Of a stretch of DNA of 64,000 nt, positions 9,189 to 18,374 are shown one piece after another. Made by a program: the position numbers and the translations under genes. The stretch is from an uncultured Lachnospiraceae bacterium (GTDB lineage: Bacteria; Bacillota; Clostridia; Lachnospirales; Lachnospiraceae), in assembly GCA_902779305.1 (NCBI GenBank), contig CACZBD010000019.1, positions 1-64,000 on the forward strand, in the 5' to 3' direction. Below the pieces are notes generated by a model that saw nothing but the letters and a program-made list of their open reading frames with translations, was not told the DNA's origin and searched no databases. Every line of letters starts with the position of its first letter. Position 1 is the first letter of the stretch.

Positions 9189-10042
9189 TAGGGAACGTCG
9201 GTTTACTGATCGGTCAGTATAACGAGAATGAAACGCTTGATAAAGCCCGGACTCATATTGAAGAGCTCGGGCTTTCCTGTTTTACGTCCTCTCATATTCT
9301 GAGCAGTTCAGAGGATGGCCGGAGCCTCTTAAAAGAACACACCTTTGTCTTTACGGATGACAGGACGGTGGCAGATCTGGCCGCAAGCCTTGGCATCGGC
9401 TTTGCCGTCTATCTGAATGATAAGAGCCGGAGCGCTTCTTTTCCGGAAGCCTTATATTCCGTGGATGAGATCAGTTCTCTCCCGCTCCTTCAGATCGACC
9501 GGATGCTCCTTCGCCACCTGAAACTCCCCTGGCAGATCCTTGAAACGAAGCGCTGTATCATCCGCGAGATCATGGTTGATGATGTCGATACGCTTTATAA
9601 TATCTATGGCGAAGATCCAGCAGCCTTCCAATATGCGGGGGAACTGTACGAAGATCCCGAAGAAGAAAAACAGTATACCAAAGATTATATCGATCACCAG
9701 TACCGCTTCTGTGAATACGGGATCTGGATCGTGACCGACAAAGCCACCGGTAAGATCATCGGCCGCGCCGGTCTTGACAGGCGGGAAGGCTACGAGTATG
9801 CGGAACTGGGTTTTGTCTTTGCCATCTCCTACAGGCACAAAGGGTACGCATATGAAGTCTGCTCCGCTATCATATCCTATGCAAAAGAACAGCTTGGCAT
9901 GAGCGCTCTGAACGCGTTCACGATCCGTCAGAATCATGACAGCGTCAGACTCCTGAAACGCCTCGGATTTCATTTCGAGGATACCGCTGTCCTGTTTGGC
10001 AAAGAACACGACCGTTATTTTATTGAACTATCTCATCGATGA
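9185..10042 (+). CDS. Two-domain protein: HAD-like N-terminal region plus GNAT acetyltransferase
   Basis: The 285-residue protein has a C-terminal GNAT N-acetyltransferase domain (about 120-285) with the RimJ/RimL-like start IREIMVDDVDTLYNIY, an acetyl-CoA loop region FAISYRHKGYAYE and the closing SVRLLKRLGFHFE. Residues 1-110 form an extra domain (TFVFTDDRTVADLAASLGIGFAVYL) that resembles the late part of a HAD phosphatase fold, without clear catalytic aspartates. The acceptor substrate is unknown. It overlaps the DUF1292 gene by four bases and the convergent helicase gene by 23 bases. Confidence 0.75.
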   Translation: MIGNVGLLIGQYNENETLDKARTHIEELGLSCFTSSHILSSSEDGRSLLKEHTFVFTDDRTVADLAASLGIGFAVYLNDKSRSASFPEALYSVDEISSLPLLQIDRMLLRHLKLPWQILETKRCIIREIMVDDVDTLYNIYGEDPAAFQYAGELYEDPEEEKQYTKDYIDHQYRFCEYGIWIVTDKATGKIIGRAGLDRREGYEYAELGFVFAISYRHKGYAYEVCSAIISYAKEQLGMSALNAFTIRQNHDSVRLLKRLGFHFEDTAVLFGKEHDRYFIELSHR

Positions 10043-11768
10043 ACGGGCTGATCCGTTTTCCGATCTCCCTGTTTCCCCTTGCAAACAGATACAGCCTGTT
10101 AACGGCCCGTGTCATGGCCACATATAAAAGCCTTCGTTCCTCTTCTCTTTCCTCAAGATCCATCGCCTTTTTATGCGGTAAGATCCCGTCCTGCAGCCCG
10201 ATCACAAAGACCGTGTCATATTCGAGTCCTTTGGAGGCATGGATCGTCTGCAGGATGATGCCGCTTTCTGTTTCCGTTGTCCCACTGTTTTCCTGTTCCG
10301 AACGGATCCCTTTTAAAAACGCATCCACCGTCCGGTAATTTCTGCTCAACTCCGACAGTTTCAAAAGGACGGTATTGTCTTCATATTCCTTCCCAAATCC
10401 GATCTTTTTCCAAATATAATGAAGGGCCGCAAAAGGCGGCAGGTCATGCATTCTCTCAAGATCCGAAAACAGCTCTGCAAGTGTCTTCTGCCTGCCGGGA
10501 TCATCCGCATAATATGCCAATGTCTCTTCTTTCGTAACGGTTTCTTTTGCTATGCACTCCCGCACCAGATCCCGTTCCGGATGATTTAGGATCTCATAGA
10601 AGTATGGTCTTAGAAAGCGGTATTGCGACAGTTCCAGATATGCAAAGATCTTTTTTACGATATCCGTCTCCAAAAAACCTTCCTTCTTACGTCCACACGG
10701 AATCTCTGCCTTCTTCAGACACTCTTCCAGAGCAGCCGCAACCGTTTTTGTCCTGTAAAGGATTGCGATATCCGCTGGATGCAGGCCCCCATCCAGCAGT
10801 TCGCGGACTTTTGCCGCAACCAGCATGGCTTCTTCTGCCGCATTCTTTACCTCCAGGATCTCCACCGTCCCGTGTTCCCGAAACGAAGACGGCAGCTGCT
10901 TGGGTTTGGGGATCCTAAGGCTGTTTTTTCTGATCAGCCTGTCCGCATGATCGATCACTTCCGGGCTGCACCGGTAATTCCTGATCAGATGCACCGTTTC
11001 CGCCTGCGGGTGATCGCATGTAAACTGTCTGACAATGCCGCTGTTTGCGCCGCGGAATCCGTAGATCGACTGGTCATCATCCCCGACCAGGAACAGATTG
11101 TGGTGTTTGGCGCTTAAAAGCAGCAAAAGTTCATACTGAGGATCGTTACAGTCCTGAAATTCGTCCACAAGGATGTGCAGGAACCTGTCCTGCAGCTTTG
11201 CCAGCACCTCCCGGTCCTTTTGGAACAGCAGGACGCAGTTTATGATCATATCGTCAAAATCGATCAGGCCCGCGTTTTCAAGCCTCCTGCCGTATTCTTT
11301 AAGGATTTGCTCAAATTCCGCTTCCTCTTCCGGTATGTGTGACGGCATTTTCCCCGTATTTTTATATCTTCCGATCTCTTCAAGTCTTGCAAAGCACCAG
11401 GCCCTGTCGATCTCTTCATCGTTCTTCAGTTTTCTTCCGATATCACTGAGGATCCTGATCTGCTCTTTTTCACTGATCAGGCTGATCTCTTTCGAATTGT
11501 ATCGCCGCAATACATTATAGAAGATAGAATGAAACGTCCCGAACGTAACGGAATCATTGCTCTTCAGTCTTTTCTGCATGGACAAAGCGGCCTTTTTGGA
11601 AAAGGTCAGCGCCATGATCCTTGCAGGATCGATCCTTTGCTCCCTGATGAGAAAACGGATATGTTCTGTCAGGACCGCGGTTTTGCCGCTGCCGGGTCCT
11701 GCCAGAACCAGAAGGGGACCGTCTTTGTGGCGGACGGCCCTGATCTGTTCCTTATTCAGATGTACCAT
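10020..11768 (-). CDS. Compact UvrD/PcrA-like superfamily 1A DNA helicase
   Basis: The 582-residue protein carries the whole set of SF1A motifs: Q-motif LNKEQIRAV, Walker A GPGSGKT, motif II DEFQD, motif III GDDDQSIYGFRGA, motif IV NYRCS, motif V TIHASKGLEYDTVFV and motif VI RRLLYVAMTRA. It should unwind DNA 3' to 5' with ATP. PcrA and UvrD are about 720-750 residues, so this protein lacks part of the 1B/2B insertions and the C-terminal tail. It is probably an accessory paralogue rather than the main PcrA. The ATG at 11768 is preceded by AAGGAAA. It lies downstream of gltX on the same strand. Confidence 0.88.
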   Translation of the reverse strand: MVHLNKEQIRAVRHKDGPLLVLAGPGSGKTAVLTEHIRFLIREQRIDPARIMALTFSKKAALSMQKRLKSNDSVTFGTFHSIFYNVLRRYNSKEISLISEKEQIRILSDIGRKLKNDEEIDRAWCFARLEEIGRYKNTGKMPSHIPEEEAEFEQILKEYGRRLENAGLIDFDDMIINCVLLFQKDREVLAKLQDRFLHILVDEFQDCNDPQYELLLLLSAKHHNLFLVGDDDQSIYGFRGANSGIVRQFTCDHPQAETVHLIRNYRCSPEVIDHADRLIRKNSLRIPKPKQLPSSFREHGTVEILEVKNAAEEAMLVAAKVRELLDGGLHPADIAILYRTKTVAAALEECLKKAEIPCGRKKEGFLETDIVKKIFAYLELSQYRFLRPYFYEILNHPERDLVRECIAKETVTKEETLAYYADDPGRQKTLAELFSDLERMHDLPPFAALHYIWKKIGFGKEYEDNTVLLKLSELSRNYRTVDAFLKGIRSEQENSGTTETESGIILQTIHASKGLEYDTVFVIGLQDGILPHKKAMDLEEREEERRLLYVAMTRAVNRLYLFARGNREIGKRISPFIDEIVQ

Positions 11769-11885
11769 AGAATTTCCTTACATTTGACCGGATCTATAGG
11801 TGAAGATCCGAAGACTCGTCTGATCGTGATCGATGAGGTTTCTGTGAAACTGCATCAACAATGACTATAAAATCTGATTTGCTTT

Positions 11886-13334
11886 TTAAGCGGACAGCTT
11901 GCCGATCGCTGATCTGATCCTGCTGATGCTCTCCTCTTTTCCGAGGATCTCCATCAGTTCCGTTGCACCGCCGGGCGTTGTCTGCTTCCCGGAAAGCGCC
12001 GTACGGATCGGCCAGAGAACATAGCCGTTCTTGTATCCTTTTTCCTGCGCATAGGAAGAGATCATCGCATAGAGCGCATCATTGCTGTAATCTTCCTGGT
12101 TCTCCAGGATCGGCAGGAGTTCCTGCAATACCGCAAGGCTGGAGCTGACATCCGTTTTCATTTTCTTATGGCAGTACATTTCGCTGTCATATTCGGGTAC
12201 GGCTTCAAAGAAATCGATGTGCTCCTTGATATCCGACAGGACTTCGATCCTGCTCTGTACCATTTTCGCGATCTTTTTCAGGTCAAGATCCTTTGTGATC
12301 ACGCTTTTGATCACGGGCTCAGCCATTTCATAAAAGCGGTCCGGATCCATGGCCTTGAAATACTCGCCGTTCATCCATTTTAACTTGGTAAAATCAAACA
12401 CTGCGGGAGATTTGCTCATATGATGATAATCAAACTTCTTGATCAGTTCGGCAAGGGACATGATCTCCTCGTTATCTTCCGGACTCCAGCCGAGAAGCGC
12501 GACAAAATTCACCACCGCTTCCGATAAAAAGCCCTGTTCGATCAGATCTTCATAGGACGAATGTCCGCTTCGTTTGGACAGTTTCTTGTGTTCCTCGTCC
12601 GTGATCAGCGGGCAGTGCACATAGACCGGCACTTCCCATCCGAACGCCTCGTAGAGCCTGTTGTATTTCGGCGAAGAGGACAGGTACTCGTTGCCGCGCA
12701 CCACATGCGTGATCCCCATGAGATGATCGTCCACGACATTTGCAAAGTTGTAGGTCGGATAGCCGTCCGATTTGATCAGGATCATATCATCGAGTTCGAT
12801 ATTGTCGACCGTGATATCGCCGTAGATCTCATCATGAAACGTCGTGGTCCCCTCCTGCGGGTTATTCTGTCGGATCACGAATGGTTTACCGGCCGCTAAG
12901 TTCGCCTCGATCTCTTCCTTGGGAAGATGCAGGCAATGCTTGTCATAAACGCTGATCTCCTTATCTCCCACTTTCTGTGTCAGGCTTTCCAGACGTTCCT
13001 TGTCGCAGAAACAGTAATAGGCCTTGCCCTCATCCACAAGCTGTTTGGCATATTTCATGTAGATCCCGGCAGCCTGTCTCTCACTTTGTACATAAGGGCC
13101 GACGCCGCCGTCCTTATCGGGTCCCTCATCATGAATAAGGCCCGTCTTCTGCAGGGTTCTGTAGATGATGTCAACAGCGCCTTCCACATATCTTTCCTGG
13201 TCCGTATCTTCGATCCTAAGCAGGAAATCGCCGCCTTCATGCTTGGCGATCAGATACGCATACAATGCGGTTCTTAAATTTCCGACGTGCATCCTGCCTG
13301 TCGGAGACGGAGCAAATCTGGTTCTGATCTTCAT
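11886..13334 (-). CDS. gltX: Glutamyl-tRNA synthetase
   Basis: The 482-residue class I synthetase charges tRNA-Glu, and in many Firmicutes also tRNA-Gln. The HIGH-type block is [21 protein letters not shown] at the N-terminus, and the KMSKS-type loop is [15 protein letters not shown] near residue 250. Length fits the bacterial family. The protein cannot be classed as discriminating or non-discriminating by eye. A good promoter lies at 13459-13431, and a hairpin in the leader could affect expression. Confidence 0.94.
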   Translation of the reverse strand: MKIRTRFAPSPTGRMHVGNLRTALYAYLIAKHEGGDFLLRIEDTDQERYVEGAVDIIYRTLQKTGLIHDEGPDKDGGVGPYVQSERQAAGIYMKYAKQLVDEGKAYYCFCDKERLESLTQKVGDKEISVYDKHCLHLPKEEIEANLAAGKPFVIRQNNPQEGTTTFHDEIYGDITVDNIELDDMILIKSDGYPTYNFANVVDDHLMGITHVVRGNEYLSSSPKYNRLYEAFGWEVPVYVHCPLITDEEHKKLSKRSGHSSYEDLIEQGFLSEAVVNFVALLGWSPEDNEEIMSLAELIKKFDYHHMSKSPAVFDFTKLKWMNGEYFKAMDPDRFYEMAEPVIKSVITKDLDLKKIAKMVQSRIEVLSDIKEHIDFFEAVPEYDSEMYCHKKMKTDVSSSLAVLQELLPILENQEDYSNDALYAMISSYAQEKGYKNGYVLWPIRTALSGKQTTPGGATELMEILGKEESISRIRSAIGKLSA

Positions 13335-13384
13335 ATCCTATCTCTTTCTCACTTTCCTGTTTTCATACCACGGCGCACGATCTT

Positions 13385-13415
13385 CCCCGGTCAAAAGAGC
13401 ACTCTTTGACAGGGG
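13385..13415 (-). promoter_or_regulatory. Hairpin in the gltX leader
   Basis: CCCC/GGGG and GTCAAAAGAG/CTCTTTGAC arms pair around a two-base loop with a single bulge. It lies between the gltX promoter and start codon. No long T run follows on the minus strand, so it is not a clear terminator. An mRNA-stability or attenuation role is only a guess. Confidence 0.35.
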
Positions 13416-13430
13416 TTTGCGCTAACTTCC

Positions 13431-13459
13431 ATAATACGCAACCGTTTGCAAAAAATCAA
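13431..13459 (-). promoter_or_regulatory. gltX promoter
   Basis: A -35 TTGATT (13459-13454) and a -10 TATTAT (13436-13431) are separated by 17 bp on the minus strand and give a leader of about 90 bases. Confidence 0.6.
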
Positions 13460-13468
13460 GGGACAACC

Positions 13469-13498
13469 TTGACCGTATGCACTTAACAATGTTATAAA
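13469..13498 (+). promoter_or_regulatory. Promoter of the PRPP synthetase gene
   Basis: A -35 TTGACC (13469-13474) and a -10 TATAAA (13493-13498) are 18 bp apart and about 35 bases upstream of the start codon. The gltX promoter faces away from it, ten bases further left. Confidence 0.55.
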
Positions 13499-13534
13499 TA
13501 TCTATGTCAAATACCGCATCACAAAGGAGACCTC

Positions 13535-14725
13535 ATGGCTGCTACAGACCTGTTACAGGATAAGATGCAGGTCGCTCCCCTGCAACTGATCGTTCACGAA
13601 AGCTGCAGGAAACTCGGCGACGAAGTAAACGCTTATCTTGTGGAATCCCGCAAACAACTCAATCACGAATATAAATCCACACCGGAATATCACGACTACG
13701 AACGCGACACCTATATGACAAGTTTCGTCTGTCCGCGTTTCGGGACCGGTGAAGGCAAGGCCGAGCTCAAAGAATCCGTTCGCGGCAAAGATGTCTATAT
13801 CCTTGCCGATGTCGTCAATCATTCCCTGACATACAGGATCAATCAGTATGAAAATCGCATGTCCCCGGATGATATCTATTCCGATGTAAAGCGGATCATC
13901 GCCGCCATCGCCGGAAAAGCGCACCGGATCACCGTGATCCTGCCCTTTCTCTATGAGAGCAGGCAGCATAAGCGTTTTGGCAGGGAATCTTTAGACTGCG
14001 CCACGGCTCTCGTGGAACTGCACGGCATGGGCGTCGACAATATCGTAACTTTTGACGCGCACGACCCCAAAGTACAGAACGCAACGCCCCTTTACGGATT
14101 TGACAATTTCACGCCGCCCTATCAGTTCATTCAGGCACTGATCCATTACGAGAAGGACCTGATCATCGACAAGGATCATCTGATCGTGATCTCGCCCGAT
14201 GAGGGCGCTTTGGACCGCGCGGTTTATTTTGCCGGCGTGCTCGGCGTCAATACCGGCATGTTCTATAAGCGCAGGGACTATTCCAAGGTCGTCAACGGCA
14301 AGAATCCCATTGTTGCGCATGAATTCTTAGGGGACGATATCGACGGCAAAGACGTGATCATCATCGACGACATGATCTCTTCCGGCGGCAGCATGATCGA
14401 TACGGCCAAGCAGTTAAAGGAAATGAACGCAAAGCGGGTATTCATCTGCTGCACCTTCGGTCTGTTCACCGACGGGATCGCGGCCTTCGACAAAGCCTAC
14501 GAAAACTGCTATTTTGACAAGATCATCGTTACCAACTTAAATTATCACGATCCCGAGATCAACAGCAGACCCTACTTCATCGAAGCCAATCTCAGCCGGT
14601 TCCTCGCCTCCATCATTGATTTCCTAAACCATGATGCTGCGCTCTCGGCCGTTCATACGCCGACCGATAAGATCCGCCAGATCCTCGATAAATACAATTC
14701 CAGAATGGATGAAACAGATTCATAG
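13535..14725 (+). CDS. Ribose-phosphate pyrophosphokinase, long divergent form
   Basis: The 396-residue protein is of the PRPP synthetase family, which makes phosphoribosyl pyrophosphate from ribose 5-phosphate and ATP. Recognisable parts are a family core LPFLYESRQHKRFGRE, DAHDP (metal/ATP region), VISPDEGALDRA, the flexible-loop MFYKRRDYS and the PRPP loop VIIIDDMISSGGSM. The usual enzyme is about 315 residues with the loop DDMIDTGGT. This form is longer at both ends and has SSGGS, so it may be a second, divergent Prs. The ATG at 13535 has AAAGGAGA. Confidence 0.82.
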   Translation: MAATDLLQDKMQVAPLQLIVHESCRKLGDEVNAYLVESRKQLNHEYKSTPEYHDYERDTYMTSFVCPRFGTGEGKAELKESVRGKDVYILADVVNHSLTYRINQYENRMSPDDIYSDVKRIIAAIAGKAHRITVILPFLYESRQHKRFGRESLDCATALVELHGMGVDNIVTFDAHDPKVQNATPLYGFDNFTPPYQFIQALIHYEKDLIIDKDHLIVISPDEGALDRAVYFAGVLGVNTGMFYKRRDYSKVVNGKNPIVAHEFLGDDIDGKDVIIIDDMISSGGSMIDTAKQLKEMNAKRVFICCTFGLFTDGIAAFDKAYENCYFDKIIVTNLNYHDPEINSRPYFIEANLSRFLASIIDFLNHDAALSAVHTPTDKIRQILDKYNSRMDETDS

Positions 14726-15076
14726 CATGTACGGAAATGCGTTTTGAAACCAGGTGAGTTCCTCACCCAGAATTGAGATGACATCAAAGCGAAAATCATG
14801 ACCTTTCAGACCACCGTGACAGAGCCTGTAATGATCGGCAACTCTGCAGATGGTCTTTCTTTTTCTGAGATCCACAGCTTCATACGGCTGGCCGAAAGAA
14901 GCGCTTTTGCGGTATTTGACTTCCGCAAACACGATGGTGCCGGCTTCATCCCTTGCGATCAGATCGATCTCACCGATCCTGCACCGGTAATTCCTCTCAA
15001 GGATCACAAGACCCGCTTTTATCAGATGATCGGCGGCAAGTTCCTCGAATCTGCCGCCAAGTGCACGTTTATTCAA
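14720..15076 (-). CDS. yraN: YraN family (UPF0102) endonuclease-like protein
   Basis: The 118-residue protein has the restriction-endonuclease-like core of the UPF0102 family: GRFEELAADHL, CRIGEIDLIARD and VFAEVKYRK, giving the E-x-x-x-D ... D ... E-x-K pattern of a PD-(D/E)xK nuclease. Its biological role is not established. It is last in the leftward ribosome/secretion cluster and overlaps the end of the convergent PRPP synthetase gene by six bases. Confidence 0.85.
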   Translation of the reverse strand: MNKRALGGRFEELAADHLIKAGLVILERNYRCRIGEIDLIARDEAGTIVFAEVKYRKSASFGQPYEAVDLRKRKTICRVADHYRLCHGGLKGHDFRFDVISILGEELTWFQNAFPYML

Positions 15077-15086
15077 TCACAATCCC

Positions 15087-15374
15087 TTACTGTCCCATCT
15101 TGGAACGGATCTTCTCCATCTGGTCGACAAAGACCAGGATCTCGGCAACGACTTCATAGAGCTCGGGCGGGATAAAATCCCCGATATCGAGCTTGGAAAG
15201 CGTATCCGCCAGTTTGTCATCCTGATGCACCGGAACCTCGGCATCCTGCGCAGCCTCGATGATCTTTTCCGCGATCTTGCCGCGTCCCGTGGCGATGATC
15301 TTAGGCGCGACCTCGTTCGGATCGTACTCTAAGGCGATGGCCTGTTTGACTTTCTTTTTCTCTTCTTCCGCCAT
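15087..15374 (-). CDS. FlhB cytoplasmic-tail-like protein (YlqH type)
   Basis: The 95-residue protein matches only the C-terminal cytoplasmic domain of FlhB/YscU export-switch proteins (AIALEYDPNEVAPKIIATG, IPPELYEVVAEILVFV). The membrane part and the self-cleaving NPTH motif are both absent. Bacillus subtilis has the same arrangement (ylqG-ylqH next to rnhB). It starts one base after the stop of the FliK-like gene, so the two are surely co-expressed. No flagellar gene is visible in the window, and its function is unknown. Confidence 0.8.
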   Translation of the reverse strand: MAEEEKKKVKQAIALEYDPNEVAPKIIATGRGKIAEKIIEAAQDAEVPVHQDDKLADTLSKLDIGDFIPPELYEVVAEILVFVDQMEKIRSKMGQ

Positions 15375-15375
15375 A

Positions 15376-17025
15376 TCAGGCCCTCACATCAAATGACTTT
15401 GTGCTGATCACGGGGGCAAAGGAGCCCTCTTCGTTTTCCTGTTTCATATATTCATCGATCACGCTGCTCTTCGGATCGTCCTTGACGCTGACCGTCGTGT
15501 TCATGTGATACCCTTTATTCGTCAGTCTCTCGTTCAGGATATGGATATTCGCCTCGATAAAATCAAGCGTCTTCTCGTCTTTCATATAAAAATGCGTGGA
15601 TACTTTTTCCTGCTGCATGGCCACATAGACGTCCATCGGTCCGAGATGTTCCATGTCCAGATGCAGAAGCGCCGAGAAATTCCCGTCTTTTTCGGCAAGC
15701 TTCTTCTTGTTGGCATAAACGTAAAGATCCCCGTGCGCATTTTCCTCGCTCATTTTCAGCGGCAGTTGTACAAAAGCCATCATTTCGTTCAGATGATTCA
15801 TGAACTGCACATTATCAAACAGATTCTGCGCGCTCTTTAATGCATTCTGCGAATTTGCGCTCTCATTCAGCATCTCCGTTGCTTTTGCGGAATGCTCCAC
15901 GATCTTCTTGTAGAGTTCTTCCACTTTACCTTCTTTGGCCACGTCCTCCGGTGAAAGCTGCAGCCTGGAAGTCAGCCTGCCGGAAAGCGCATCCTTAAAC
16001 AGTGGGTTATTCAGGGCTTCTTTCAGAATTTCCTTATCTTCAGCAGAAAAAGAAGACGGATCCAGTCTGTAAGCATGGATCAGCTGCGCGGTCAGTTTCA
16101 CGATCTCCTGTCCCGCGGAATTTGTCTGGGAACCCTGTCCGGAATCCGATGCAACCTGTTGGTCTTCCAGTGCCAGTTCTTTGGAAGGTTCCGGCTTATC
16201 CACTTCGAGCGGCAGGAACTCTTTTTCCGATACCTGCACGCCCTCTTTGCCCACAAGTTCCGCGCCTTTTTCCGCATTGATCAGGGCGGACAGCTGCTCG
16301 ACGGTCTCGGGAACGGGAAGCTGCGACTCCGGGATCCCTTCCTCTTCAAAAGCCATCTGCAGAACGTCTGACAGGGTCTGAAACGCAAGATCCTCCTTTC
16401 CCTCCGCGATCAGTTCCTGCGGGAGGGAGGCAAGGCCCTCATTCATCTCCCTGACATCATTTTCGATCTCATGTTCAAAGTTCTGATAATTCTCAAACTG
16501 GCGGATCGTCGCCTCATCGAGCGGCAGATTCAGTTTCTGCATCTGCACGATCGTCGCCGGGCTCACATCCGGGTGCGCGTTCAGATGTTCCACCATGTCA
16601 AGAAGCGCTTCTTTACTGACAGACATGCCTTCTTCCATCATATGTTCCACCATGGAAACGTTCCGGTCCGTCATGGGAAGCGACGCTTCGCTTAAGGCCG
16701 TGCCGACGGTGGAGGACCCTGAAAGATTGGTATAGAGCGGCCTGAGTTCGGTCTGCTGGCCGCTTAAGGAACGTACTTCAAAAGAAAGGATCTGCCCGAC
16801 ATTGATCGGCAGTTCACCGGTCAGCTGCGCGGACAGGGTCTGTTTGGAATCCAGCAGGAGTTTGATCTGGTCTCCGTCCAAAGAAGTCACACGTCCGGAC
16901 AGGATCTGTCCCGTGGAAAGCGACAGTTCCTGCTTCAGCTGGCGCAGGCTCTCCTGTGACAGGATCTCCTGCGCAGACTGCACTTGATTCTGTTGTATTT
17001 CGCGGGTGGTGATCTCCAGACTCAT
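15376..17025 (-). CDS. FliK-like / YlqG-type protein
   Basis: The 549-residue, Gln-, Glu- and Ser-rich protein has a folded C-terminal domain (about 410-520; FVQLPLKMSEENAHGDLYVYANKK, HLDMEHLGPMDVYVAMQ) resembling the hook-length-control (Flg_hook) domain. The N-terminal region (about 25-95) looks like a small beta domain (GQILSGRVTSLDGDQIKLLLD). The middle is low-complexity and probably extended. No signal peptide is seen. It pairs with the FlhB-tail protein downstream, echoing the FliK-FlhB partnership of flagellar export, but here it stands in a ribosome/secretion cluster. Confidence 0.75.
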   Translation of the reverse strand: MSLEITTREIQQNQVQSAQEILSQESLRQLKQELSLSTGQILSGRVTSLDGDQIKLLLDSKQTLSAQLTGELPINVGQILSFEVRSLSGQQTELRPLYTNLSGSSTVGTALSEASLPMTDRNVSMVEHMMEEGMSVSKEALLDMVEHLNAHPDVSPATIVQMQKLNLPLDEATIRQFENYQNFEHEIENDVREMNEGLASLPQELIAEGKEDLAFQTLSDVLQMAFEEEGIPESQLPVPETVEQLSALINAEKGAELVGKEGVQVSEKEFLPLEVDKPEPSKELALEDQQVASDSGQGSQTNSAGQEIVKLTAQLIHAYRLDPSSFSAEDKEILKEALNNPLFKDALSGRLTSRLQLSPEDVAKEGKVEELYKKIVEHSAKATEMLNESANSQNALKSAQNLFDNVQFMNHLNEMMAFVQLPLKMSEENAHGDLYVYANKKKLAEKDGNFSALLHLDMEHLGPMDVYVAMQQEKVSTHFYMKDEKTLDFIEANIHILNERLTNKGYHMNTTVSVKDDPKSSVIDEYMKQENEEGSFAPVISTKSFDVRA

Positions 17026-17043
17026 TGAAATTCCCCGTATAAG

Positions 17044-17802
17044 CTAAGGCAAAAAGTTGCCGATAAAACTTCTTCTGTGGATCGGCGTCGGTCCCATCTT
17101 TTTGATCGCCTCGATGTGATCCGCGGATCCGTACCCCTTGTTGGATGCAAACCCGTATCCCGGATAGATCGCATCAAATTCCACCATCATCCTGTCCCTT
17201 GTAACTTTGGCAACGATGGATGCCGCAGCGATCGAAGCGCTTTTGGCATCGCCCTTGATGATGGGTACCTGTTTCATTTTAAGCTGCGGGATGGTCACCG
17301 CATCATTTAATAATATATCGGGTGAAACGGACAGTTTCGTAACCGCCTGACGCATGGCTTCATAGGTCGCCTGCAGGATATTGATCTCGTCGATGCGCTG
17401 ATGATCCGCCATGCCGATCCCGACGGATACGGCCTCAGACATGATCTTATCGTAGAGTTCCTCCCTCTTTTTGGCGCTCAGTTGTTTGGAATCGTTGAGA
17501 TACAGGATCTGATAGTCTTTCGGAAGGATCACGGCACCCGCGACAACAGGGCCCGCCAGAGGTCCCCTTCCGACCTCATCGATCCCGCAGATATAGGAAT
17601 ACGTTGCATATTCGTTCTCAAACGCATACATTTTCTGCGTTCTTGCAAGTTCCTTTTCGTAGTCGTCGATCTGCTTTTTTGCTTTCTTCAGAATGCTTAC
17701 AACGCCGGCTCTTTCGTCTGATGCGTAAAGATCGATAAATGCGGGTACTTCCTCAAACGGTGTCTGTTCGTATTCTTTTTTGATCTCTACTATGGATTTC
17801 AT
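17044..17802 (-). CDS. rnhB: Ribonuclease HII
   Basis: The 252-residue enzyme removes ribonucleotides from DNA and RNA of DNA-RNA hybrids. The catalytic start CGIDEVGRGPLAGPVVAGAV supplies the DE pair near residue 74, and later acidic residues lie in DILLNDAVTIPQ and IVAKVTRDRMMVEFD. An N-terminal extension of about 65 residues is typical of Firmicutes RnhB. The start overlaps the end of lepB by four bases. Confidence 0.93.
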   Translation of the reverse strand: MKSIVEIKKEYEQTPFEEVPAFIDLYASDERAGVVSILKKAKKQIDDYEKELARTQKMYAFENEYATYSYICGIDEVGRGPLAGPVVAGAVILPKDYQILYLNDSKQLSAKKREELYDKIMSEAVSVGIGMADHQRIDEINILQATYEAMRQAVTKLSVSPDILLNDAVTIPQLKMKQVPIIKGDAKSASIAAASIVAKVTRDRMMVEFDAIYPGYGFASNKGYGSADHIEAIKKMGPTPIHRRSFIGNFLP

Positions 17803-18374
17803 TTCTTCTTCAAAACCCCGATCCTGTTAAACGGATAGATCCTCAAGGTCGCTCTTCCGATGATGTCTGCTTTCTTTACATTTCCGATCTCCTCCGACCT
17901 TGAATCGATGCTTTTGGGCCGGTTGTCTCCGATCACAAAATACTCATCCTCTGCAAGATGGATCTCCTGCGCGGCGCGTCCCGGATCTTCGATCTTCTCG
18001 GTCCCGGAAACGTCTTTGATCTGATTGCCGTTGATAAAGATCATGCCTTCCGTGATCTGCACCGTTTCTCCCGGCAGGCCGATCACACGTTTGATCAGTC
18101 CTTCCCGCTCATGCTCGCTGTTAAAACAGATGATCTCATAACGCTCCGGTTCCCGGATCCTGTATGTGATCTTGTCCATCAACAGCACGTCGCCCTCTTC
18201 CATGGTGTCCAGCATGGAAACGTTGTGGACGGTGATTCGCTGCATGACAAATGCGGATACCAGATAGGACAATGCCAGCACGATCAGTAAGAATACGCCA
18301 AGATCCACGATGGCTTTCAGGAGGCGGTATCCGAATGACTTTTTCTTCTTTTTACGGTCTTTTCTCTCACTCAT
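17799..18374 (-). CDS. lepB: Signal peptidase I (paralogue with unusual SMLDTM active-site box)
   Basis: The 191-residue type I signal peptidase has one N-terminal membrane anchor (about 19-45) behind a Lys-rich cytoplasmic start. The serine box reads NVSMLDTM where most have SMxPTL, and the lysine box is LIKRVIGLPGE. Box E appears as VIGDNRPKSIDSR. The Ser/Lys dyad is intact. The ATG at 18374 overlaps the rbgA stop (ATGAGTGA). An ATG at 18383 in the same frame is also possible. It is the second lepB of this cluster, with rbgA between them. Confidence 0.88.
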   Translation of the reverse strand: MSERKDRKKKKKSFGYRLLKAIVDLGVFLLIVLALSYLVSAFVMQRITVHNVSMLDTMEEGDVLLMDKITYRIREPERYEIICFNSEHEREGLIKRVIGLPGETVQITEGMIFINGNQIKDVSGTEKIEDPGRAAQEIHLAEDEYFVIGDNRPKSIDSRSEEIGNVKKADIIGRATLRIYPFNRIGVLKKK

